Source: Geitlerinema sp. BBD 1991-9
GTDB lineage: Bacteria > Cyanobacteriota > Cyanobacteriia > Cyanobacteriales > Geitlerinemataceae
Reading direction: 5' to 3'
Assembly: GCA_001657325.1 (NCBI GenBank)
Contig: LWRO01000031.1
Span: 1-58,078, forward strand
Length of the DNA: 58,078 nucleotides
The translations under genes were made by a program, and so were the position numbers. The notes beneath the pieces were generated by a model. The model was not told the origin of the DNA. It saw nothing but the letters and a program-made list of their open reading frames with translations, and did no database searches. Below, piece by piece: positions 50,603 through 58,078 of this stretch (positions are counted from its first letter, which is position 1; each line of letters opens with the position of its first letter).

Positions 50603-53600
50603 ATGACGCATCCTCAGTCTTTCTACTCCAATCGCGACGATCGATCGAGCCGAGACGCGAACGACTCACTCACCTTAAGCGAGCGCCAACTTCGCCTCCT
50701 GTTTGATACGGTTTGCAATGCTATGGCAATTGTGGATGATGCGGGGCGATGTCTAGAAATCAATCAGTCGGCCTGCAAAGTCTTTGGGCGATCTCAGGCG
50801 AGTTTGTTCCAACAGAATTTAACTGCATTAATAAAGCCGAATTTTGCACTCAGCCCCATCGGACAGAGTAACCCCAACCCCCGAACCCAACAGGGTGATT
50901 GGCAAATTCTCCAACCCGACGGTTCGCACCGAACAGTCCAATACAAACTAACGACCCACATTTTTCCCCATCGACATCTGATTGCGTTCCGAGATCTACC
51001 GAGCTGCAACCTCGAACGGGAACGGGAACATGACGAGCGCTTGCGAGTACAGGCGATCGCGCTCGAAGCTTGCGCCAACAGCATCGTGATTACCGATCGA
51101 ACGGGGGCGATCGAATGGGTCAACCCTGCCTTCGCTCAACTGACGGGTTACACAACTGAAGAAGCGATCGGGAAAAACCCACGAGATTTAGTCAAATCCG
51201 ACCGACACGATCGAACCTTTTACCAAAATATGTGGGACACCATTCTCGACGGGCGAGTCTGGCAGGGCGAGATGGAGAACCGACGCAAAGACGGCAGCTT
51301 CTACACGGAAGAAATGACGATTACCCCCGTTCGCAACACCAACGGGGAAATTGCCCACTTTATCGCCATCAAACAAAACGTTACCGAGCGCAAACGCCTT
51401 CAAGAAAACTTACTCGAAACGAGTGTCAAGTTGCAAGATGTTCTCAAAACCTCTTCAGCCGGTATTATCCGGTTTTGGCTATTTCAAGATCGAACCTATC
51501 AATCTGACTACTTTTCTCCTGCCTGCGAACATTTGTTCGGATATTCGACTGACGAGTTAGATCTGCCCCTATGGACTTCACGAGTATTACCAGAAGATTT
51601 CAAGCGCGTTATCCGACCCGCCCTCGAACAGGTGCGTGCTGGAAAAACTGAAATCCAACTTGAATATCGGTTTCGCCATCGAAATAACTCGCTGCGGTGG
51701 ATTTCAGACAGCGTCACAGCTCGTTACCACGAAACCCGAAAAGCCTGGTTGGTGACTGTCGTGGCAACCGATATCACCGATCGAAAACGAGCTGAAGACG
51801 CATTCCAACAAAGTGCGCGGCTATTCCAAACCGCTTTTTCCGAGGCTCCCATCGGGATGGCGTTGGTGGGATTAGACCAACGATTCCAACAAGTTAATGC
51901 AGCCTTATGTCAGATTCTCGGATATTCCGAGGAAGACCTTTTACAAAAAACCGTCTCCGAAATCACCCATCCCCTCGATCGAGAGCGAGAAAACACCTAC
52001 AAACAAGAGAGTATCGCAGGAGATCGACTGAATTTCCAGATGGAAAAACGGTATCTTCACGCCGACGGTCATATCGTTTGGGGCAACTTAAGCGTATCGC
52101 TCGTGCGCGACGGGGACGGAAACCCCCTCTATTACATCGGTCAATTAGAAGACATCACCGATCGCAAGCAATCCGAGATAATTTTGCGCGACAGCGAGGT
52201 GAGATATCGAACGCTGGTGGAAAATATTCCCGGTGTCGTCTATCGGTGTTGCTGCGATGCCGAGTGGACGATTGTCTTCATCAGCGAGGCCATCGAAAAT
52301 ATTGCCGGCTATCCGGCATCGGATTTCCTCGAAAACCGCGTCCGGTCTTTTCAAAGCATCATTCATCCTGACGACGAATCAGCCGTCCGAGCGGCAGCTC
52401 TCGACGCGATCGAGCGGCGTGAAGACTACGTTTTAGAATATCGGCTGATCGGAGCAGACGGTCGCGAACGCTGGATTTACGAGAAAGGTCAGGGTTTTTG
52501 GGACGACGCCGATCGATTGCTCTATTTAGATGGCGTATTATTCGACATCGACGATCGAAAACAAGCTGAATTTGCCTTACAGGAATCCGAACAGCGTTTT
52601 CGTGTGATTTTAGAAACGATCTCCCTGGTGGGAGTCATGCTCGATCGAGACGGCAAGATCCTTCTCTGTAACGATTTTCTACTGCAACTTACGGGTTGGC
52701 AGCGAGAGGAGGTTGTACACCGCGATTGGTTTGACATCTTTGTACCGCCCGAGATCTGTGACGATCTCCGAGAGCAAGTCTTTAGCGTCACGATTGCATC
52801 CGGCCAGTTCCCCACACACTATGAAAACGATATCGTCACGCGCACGGGAGAACGCCGCTCGATTTTGTGGAACAATACCGTCTTGTTCGATCGAGACGGC
52901 AACGTCATCAGTGTAGCCAGTATTGGCGAAGATATTACCGATCGAAAACGTGCCGAACGAGAACTTCAAGAACGCTACCGTATCGAACAGGTTCTCGAAC
53001 TGTGTTCTCGGGAACTGCTACGGGGCGATGATGGGGCGATGACAGAAGTTTTAAAACACTTACTCGTTGCGACTCAGGTCGATCGCGTTTATGTATTTGA
53101 AAACGTCTACGACACAGAAGAAAGACTGTGTGCGAGATCGATCGAAGAGGTCGTCGCGTCAGATCTCAAATCCCCACGCGAGAATTTCCAGTATTTCGTT
53201 TACGAGGACGGGTTCGATCGATGGATGCAATGCTTAGAACGGGGAGAGACGATCGGTGGTTTAGTCGCAACGCTCCCTCCCTCAGAACGAGACGTTCTCG
53301 AAGCTCAAAACATTGCTTCAATTTTAGTGTTGCCCCTAACCGTGAAGGGACAGTGGTATGGATTCATCGGCTTCAATTCCCGATTACCGCGAGACTGGAC
53401 GGCGGCTGACGTGAAATTGTTGCGTCTTGGCGTTGCGAAAATCGGTAATTACATCGATCGAAAACAAGCCGAAGCAGCATTGCACGAAAGCGAACGCAAA
53501 CTCCGGCAAATCACGAATGCCGTTCCGGGTGCCGTCTATCAATACCAGATCGATGCCCGTGGTGAGGAGCGCTTCGTTTTCATGAGCGAGGGCATCCGAT

Positions 53601-56600
53601 ATCTCATTGGGGTCTCACCGAAACAGATAATGGAAGATCCTAAATTGATGTGGAAGGCGGTGGTGGCGGAAGATGTCGATCGAATCCGTGCGTCTACGGA
53701 TCGTTCTAGCGCAACCTTAGAAAAATGGAGTCTCGAGTTTCGAGTTCGCACGCCGAGCGGACAGATTAAATGGATTTTAGGGGAATCGCTCCCCCACCGT
53801 CGTAAAGAGGGCGGAATTCGTTGGGACGGTCTGTTGACCGATATCAGCGATCGAAAACGGGTGGAAGAAAATTTACGTCGCTTCGAGGGCATCGTGGCAG
53901 CCACTTCGGACGGCATGGCCTTGCTCGTTCCCAAAGCGTCTCGGAACGAGTCTCGAGACTATGTTTATCAAATCGTGAATCTCGCATATGCTGAGCATTT
54001 TGGGCGTTCTCCCGAGGAATTGGTCGGATGTTCTCTCTCGAAAATTTTCAATCCCGAAACTTTAGAATCCACGATCCGCCCCCGACTCGAGCGATGTCTG
54101 GCGGGCGAAACGCTTCGATACGAATTGTGGTACGACGACGAGTTTATCGATCCTCAATTCCTCAGTGTGACGTATTCACCCTATCTCGGACCGAACGGGA
54201 TTGTGTCGGGGATTGTGGTCAGTATTCGCAACTTAACGGATTTAAAACGAATTGAAGAAAACCTGCGAGTCAGCGAAGAACGGTTTCGGGCGCTCTTCGA
54301 GCAAGCACAATTCGGCATTGCGTGGGTTGACAGACACGGCCGTTTCGTCCAAGCGAACCAACGTTACTGCGCTTTGTTGGGTTATACCGAAGCCGAACTG
54401 CAAAACCTTACTTATGAAGACATTACCCATCCTGAAGATGTCGATCGAAACCGACGTTACGTCGCAGCTGTTTTCCAAGGCGAAGTGCCCGATCGACCCC
54501 TTGAAAAACGCTATCTTCGCAAGGACGGCCGCGTACAGTGGGTGAGCCTATCTCCGTCTCCTGTCTACGATGCGGCGGGTAACTTGCGATATTTAGCCGG
54601 TATGGTTACGGATATTTCCGATCGTAAAGAAGCTGAAGCCGAGGTAGAAGCGGTGACGCAACGGCTCACCCTCGCAACGACATCAGCCCAAATTGGCATT
54701 TGGGATTTCGACCTCACACGAAACCACTTGCTGTGGGACGCCCGGATGTACGAACTCTATCAAGTCGCACCCGCTGAATTTGAGGGGGTTTACGAGGATT
54801 GGCAACGTCAGATCGCGCCTGAAGATTCACCGGCTGTCGAACGGCAATTTCAAGCATCAATCTCCGAAAATCGGGAATTTCACGTCGAGTTTCGCATTGT
54901 CTGGCCGGACGGCCAACTGCGATTTATCGAAGCTTACGGTATCGTTTTGCGAGATCTCGATGGCACGCCACAGCGCATCATTGGGGTCAATTGGGATATT
55001 ACCGCTCGCAAAAATGCTGAAGAACGATTGCGACAGAGTGAAACGAAATATCGGATATTAGTCGAGCAAATGCCCGCAGCTGTTTATACAGCTGAACTCG
55101 ACGAGGTCAGTACGACAGAGTATATCAGCGCTCAAATCGAGCCGATGTTTGGATACTCTCAGCAAGAATGGTTAGACAATCCCGAGCTTTGGTACGAGCA
55201 GTTGCATCCCGACGATCGAGCGACTGTGATGGAGGGGGTATTGGCGGCGCAAGCCAACAACGAACCGTTCGTGCAGGAATACCGGATCTTCGACCGACAG
55301 GGACAAATGTTGTGGGTTCTCGATCGAGCGATGGTCGTTTACGACGATGACGGACATCCTCTATTCCTACAGGGTATTTTGCTCGACATTACCGCTCGCA
55401 AAAATGCTGAAGACTTGGTGAGGCGACAAGCAGAGCGGGAGCGCCTTTTTGGCAATATTACACGCCACATTCGACAAAGTCTCGATTTGGAGCGAATTCT
55501 CAACGCGACGGTCGTTGAAGTGCGACATCTGTTGAATGTCGATCGGGTTTCGATTTATCGCTTCCGGAACGATTGGAGCGGTGAAACGATCGTGGAATCG
55601 GTTCTCGAACCTTGGGCTTCGGTACTCGGTAGCGTCGGTCGCGTTCCCAGTTCGGCGCAGGCACAACTGGCGGCTTTCCGTCAGGGTGGGATCGATCGAA
55701 TGGAAAATATCGAGACGGCCGACTTAGATCCGCGTTATGCCCAGTTGCTGAAAAGCTTTCAAGTCCGGGCCTATTTGATGTTACCTATTAATTGCGACGA
55801 TCGATTGTGGGGATTACTCGTCGTGCATCACTGTCGGTCGTCGCGTCAGTGGGAGTCGTGGGAAGTCGAGTTTTTGCAACAGCTGGCCGACCAAGTCTCG
55901 ATCGCGATTCAGCAAAGCCAACTTTTAGAACGAACGGCCATCCAAGCTCAGCGGGAAAGACTGCTCAACGAAATCGTAGCGGCGATTCGCAACAGTCTCG
56001 ATCTCGATCAGATCCTCCAGCAAGCTGTCAATGGGATGTTGCAGGCGTTTCGAGCGAGTCGCAGCATGGTGAGCTTGTGTTCGATCGACGACGAATTTTT
56101 TCAATATACGATGGTGGAATCAGCTCCGGGGGTCCCCTTATATCGAGGTCGGGCCATTCCTCTTCGCAATAACCCCCACGCCCAACGCATTCTCTCTCAA
56201 GAAGAACCCTTAGCAACTGACGATGTCGAAGCTGAAGCACTCCTGGCTCCCATGCTACCCATTGCGAGACAAGTCGGGATTCGAGCGATGCTCGACGTAG
56301 CGATCCGTCATGAAGGGGTGGTTAAAGGGATGCTGTGTCTTCACCAGTGCGATCGCACTCGCCATTGGACGGATGATGAAAAGCTGTTGATCGAGCAAGT
56401 GGCCGATCAGTTAGCCATCGCCATCGGACAAGCTGAACTGTACAAACAGGCGCAAACGGAACTGGCAGAGCGAGAGAAAATTGAGGCAAAACTCCGCCAC
56501 GATGCGTTACACGACACGCTGACCGATCTCGCCAACCGTACTTTGTTAATGGATCGCTTGCATCATGCTTTACAGCGAGTCAAGCGGCAGCAACGTACAC

Positions 56601-57856
56601 ATCCGAACCACGTCGAACACTTTGTCGTACTGTTTTTGGATTTAGATCGCTTTAAAGTGATTAACGACAGCCTCGGCCATCAAGCTGGCGATCGACTGTT
56701 ACAAATGGTAGCAAAACGGTTGCAAAGCTGTATCAGAAGTGTGGATACTGCCGCGCGATTGGGAGGCGATGAATTTGTCATTCTACTTGAAGACGTCAGT
56801 GACATTCAATATGCCATCAAGGTGGCGCGTCGCATCCATCAAGTGCTAGAAGACCCCATTTTTTTGGACAATCACGAGATATTTATCAGTGCGAGTATGG
56901 GAATCGTCTCTGGAACAGCCGAGTACGATCGACCCGATCGAATTTTGCAAGATGCTGATATCGCGATGTATCGCGCCAAGGATAACAATCGAAAGTACGA
57001 ACTTTTCAATGCGTCCATGTACGATGCAGCATTGCGACGGATGCAACTGGAAAATGCATTGCGACACGCCATCGAGCGTCAAGAATTTCGCCTGTACTTC
57101 CAGCCGATCGTCGATCTCAAAACTCAAAAAATTCGAGGATTTGAGGCTTTAATTCGCTGGCAACATCCGGAACAGGGATTGGTGTCTCCCGGTGATTTTA
57201 TTCCGATTGCCGAAGATACGGGATCGATCGTTCCTATCGATTTTTGGGTGTTACGGGAAGCTTGTCATCAGTTACAGTCTTGGCAAGAAGCCTTTCCCGA
57301 CTTGAAAGATTTGTTTGTCGGAGTCAATTTATCGGGTCGTCATTTTTCTCGAAAAAATCTTATCGAACGGATCGATCGAACGTTGCAAGAAACGAATTTA
57401 GCTCCAAACTGTTTGAAAATCGAAGTCACTGAAAGTATTTTAATTCAAAATGCCGAGCTTGCAGCCGAAACGTTAAGCCAGCTTAGATCTCGAAATATTC
57501 GCGTGTGTCTCGATGATTTTGGAACGGGTTATTCGTCGTTAAGCTATCTTCATCGTTTTCCAATACATACGATTAAGATCGATCGATCTTTTGTCTCGAC
57601 GATTTCACGCGAGAACTCAGATTTAGGTAATTTCGAGATCGTTAAAGCTATCCTCAATCTCGCTCTCAATTTAAATCTCGAGACAGTTGCGGAAGGTGTT
57701 GAAACAGAAGAACAGCTCGATTTCCTGAATCAAAACAACTGTCATTGCGGACAAGGCTATTATTTTGCTCGACCTTTAGATAGTGAGGCGGCGACGACAT
57801 TCCTCTACTCGCAATCTCGCAGCGTCGATCCGGGTTCTGAAATTTCTGAAAATTGA
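50603..57856 (+). CDS. Giant multi-PAS/GAF GGDEF-EAL protein
   Basis: ATG 50603 gives 2,417 residues; a TTG six codons upstream is less likely. It has about eleven PAS/PAC units (30-785 and 955-1605, many ending DITDRKxAE), a GAF domain near 795-945, and two more GAF domains near 1615-1950. GGDEF is at about 1965-2130 and EAL at about 2140-2400. The diguanylate cyclase site is intact (AARLGGDEFVILLED) with an inhibitory I-site RSVD five residues before it. The EAL part keeps GFEALIRWQHPE and CLDDFGTGYSSL. It may therefore make and break c-di-GMP. No transmembrane segment or two-component output is seen. Many PAS units look like recent internal duplications. Confidence 0.92.
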   Translation: MTHPQSFYSNRDDRSSRDANDSLTLSERQLRLLFDTVCNAMAIVDDAGRCLEINQSACKVFGRSQASLFQQNLTALIKPNFALSPIGQSNPNPRTQQGDWQILQPDGSHRTVQYKLTTHIFPHRHLIAFRDLPSCNLEREREHDERLRVQAIALEACANSIVITDRTGAIEWVNPAFAQLTGYTTEEAIGKNPRDLVKSDRHDRTFYQNMWDTILDGRVWQGEMENRRKDGSFYTEEMTITPVRNTNGEIAHFIAIKQNVTERKRLQENLLETSVKLQDVLKTSSAGIIRFWLFQDRTYQSDYFSPACEHLFGYSTDELDLPLWTSRVLPEDFKRVIRPALEQVRAGKTEIQLEYRFRHRNNSLRWISDSVTARYHETRKAWLVTVVATDITDRKRAEDAFQQSARLFQTAFSEAPIGMALVGLDQRFQQVNAALCQILGYSEEDLLQKTVSEITHPLDRERENTYKQESIAGDRLNFQMEKRYLHADGHIVWGNLSVSLVRDGDGNPLYYIGQLEDITDRKQSEIILRDSEVRYRTLVENIPGVVYRCCCDAEWTIVFISEAIENIAGYPASDFLENRVRSFQSIIHPDDESAVRAAALDAIERREDYVLEYRLIGADGRERWIYEKGQGFWDDADRLLYLDGVLFDIDDRKQAEFALQESEQRFRVILETISLVGVMLDRDGKILLCNDFLLQLTGWQREEVVHRDWFDIFVPPEICDDLREQVFSVTIASGQFPTHYENDIVTRTGERRSILWNNTVLFDRDGNVISVASIGEDITDRKRAERELQERYRIEQVLELCSRELLRGDDGAMTEVLKHLLVATQVDRVYVFENVYDTEERLCARSIEEVVASDLKSPRENFQYFVYEDGFDRWMQCLERGETIGGLVATLPPSERDVLEAQNIASILVLPLTVKGQWYGFIGFNSRLPRDWTAADVKLLRLGVAKIGNYIDRKQAEAALHESERKLRQITNAVPGAVYQYQIDARGEERFVFMSEGIRYLIGVSPKQIMEDPKLMWKAVVAEDVDRIRASTDRSSATLEKWSLEFRVRTPSGQIKWILGESLPHRRKEGGIRWDGLLTDISDRKRVEENLRRFEGIVAATSDGMALLVPKASRNESRDYVYQIVNLAYAEHFGRSPEELVGCSLSKIFNPETLESTIRPRLERCLAGETLRYELWYDDEFIDPQFLSVTYSPYLGPNGIVSGIVVSIRNLTDLKRIEENLRVSEERFRALFEQAQFGIAWVDRHGRFVQANQRYCALLGYTEAELQNLTYEDITHPEDVDRNRRYVAAVFQGEVPDRPLEKRYLRKDGRVQWVSLSPSPVYDAAGNLRYLAGMVTDISDRKEAEAEVEAVTQRLTLATTSAQIGIWDFDLTRNHLLWDARMYELYQVAPAEFEGVYEDWQRQIAPEDSPAVERQFQASISENREFHVEFRIVWPDGQLRFIEAYGIVLRDLDGTPQRIIGVNWDITARKNAEERLRQSETKYRILVEQMPAAVYTAELDEVSTTEYISAQIEPMFGYSQQEWLDNPELWYEQLHPDDRATVMEGVLAAQANNEPFVQEYRIFDRQGQMLWVLDRAMVVYDDDGHPLFLQGILLDITARKNAEDLVRRQAERERLFGNITRHIRQSLDLERILNATVVEVRHLLNVDRVSIYRFRNDWSGETIVESVLEPWASVLGSVGRVPSSAQAQLAAFRQGGIDRMENIETADLDPRYAQLLKSFQVRAYLMLPINCDDRLWGLLVVHHCRSSRQWESWEVEFLQQLADQVSIAIQQSQLLERTAIQAQRERLLNEIVAAIRNSLDLDQILQQAVNGMLQAFRASRSMVSLCSIDDEFFQYTMVESAPGVPLYRGRAIPLRNNPHAQRILSQEEPLATDDVEAEALLAPMLPIARQVGIRAMLDVAIRHEGVVKGMLCLHQCDRTRHWTDDEKLLIEQVADQLAIAIGQAELYKQAQTELAEREKIEAKLRHDALHDTLTDLANRTLLMDRLHHALQRVKRQQRTHPNHVEHFVVLFLDLDRFKVINDSLGHQAGDRLLQMVAKRLQSCIRSVDTAARLGGDEFVILLEDVSDIQYAIKVARRIHQVLEDPIFLDNHEIFISASMGIVSGTAEYDRPDRILQDADIAMYRAKDNNRKYELFNASMYDAALRRMQLENALRHAIERQEFRLYFQPIVDLKTQKIRGFEALIRWQHPEQGLVSPGDFIPIAEDTGSIVPIDFWVLREACHQLQSWQEAFPDLKDLFVGVNLSGRHFSRKNLIERIDRTLQETNLAPNCLKIEVTESILIQNAELAAETLSQLRSRNIRVCLDDFGTGYSSLSYLHRFPIHTIKIDRSFVSTISRENSDLGNFEIVKAILNLALNLNLETVAEGVETEEQLDFLNQNNCHCGQGYYFARPLDSEAATTFLYSQSRSVDPGSEISEN

Positions 57857-58011
57857 AAAATGAATGACGGTAGCGCCATGGAGGACACGGATACTTTCGA
57901 GTGTTGCTTCAGGAAGACAGTGGGTGAGATGCGGATAGAGATCGAACATCACCCAATTTGACAACGATCGAGCGTCAATCGACAAACTTTTAGCATGAAA
58001 CCGCGAGAATC

Positions 58012-58041
58012 CTCCGCTTCTAATCTCCGATTGAAGCGGAG
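58012..58041. terminator. Hairpin near the window end
   Basis: CTCCGCTTC (58012-58020) and GAAGCGGAG (58033-58041) form a 9-bp stem with a 12-base loop. It lies about 155 bp after the preceding stop. It may be a terminator or the end of an element cut by the window. The segment 57,857-58,011 holds no gene. Confidence 0.4.
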
Positions 58042-58078
58042 ATGAATTGCGGCGGTAAGGTGGCGGGTAGCCGTTCGA

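Overview
The window comes from a cyanobacterial chromosome, most likely a filamentous Oscillatoriales-type strain. The evidence is a PAP/fibrillin protein, the SipA (DUF3148) regulator, a PATAN-type response regulator in a Pil/Hmp-like chemotaxis cluster, a five-subunit bidirectional hydrogenase, many CGATCG-centred octamers (the HIP1 family, here often TCGATCGA), and heptameric tandem repeats between genes. No rRNA, tRNA or CRISPR array was seen.

Layout. 1-2.2 kb: two paralogous Crp/Fnr regulators, one with an NtcA-type promoter and a perfect palindrome upstream. 2.6-6.5 kb: two GT4-type glycosyltransferases around a fibrillin-like protein. 6.9-10.7 kb: a small inverted-repeat element, a membrane protein, a secreted protein, an orphan MacB-like permease and a decayed IS200/IS605 TnpB element. 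10.7-15.4 kb: inositol monophosphatase family enzyme, solitary Dam-like methylase, orphan ParA, MarC, a small membrane protein, a candidate structured RNA and a rhodanese-fold protein without cysteine.

15.8-25 kb is the most interesting region. hypE is divergent from hoxE-hoxF-(ABM-like ORF)-hoxU-hoxY-hoxH. On the same strand follow a thioredoxin-like [2Fe-2S] ferredoxin, a PAS protein and a SpoIIE/PP2C phosphatase. This trio resembles sensory modules found beside [FeFe] hydrogenases in anaerobic Firmicutes. It suggests a redox-to-phosphoprotein signalling arm joined to a cyanobacterial [NiFe] hydrogenase.

25.1-30.3 kb: a very large LamG protein whose 5' end is cut by an IS1-family element. 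A 120-bp TA-flanked MITE sits exactly in its stop codon, and a second copy of the MITE interrupts the IS1 transposase. 30.4-36.6 kb: housekeeping genes (leuS, asnS), an RsbW-like kinase and small conserved proteins. 37-46.6 kb: a six-gene chemotaxis-type cluster (PATAN-REC, CheW, MCP, CheY, MCP, CheA-REC), then sipA. 47-50 kb: rnc, a small protein and dacB. 50.6-57.9 kb: a roughly 2,400-residue multi-PAS/GAF GGDEF-EAL protein.

All calls rest on reading the sequence. Family names come from motif recognition, not from database searches, and residue positions of domains are approximate.
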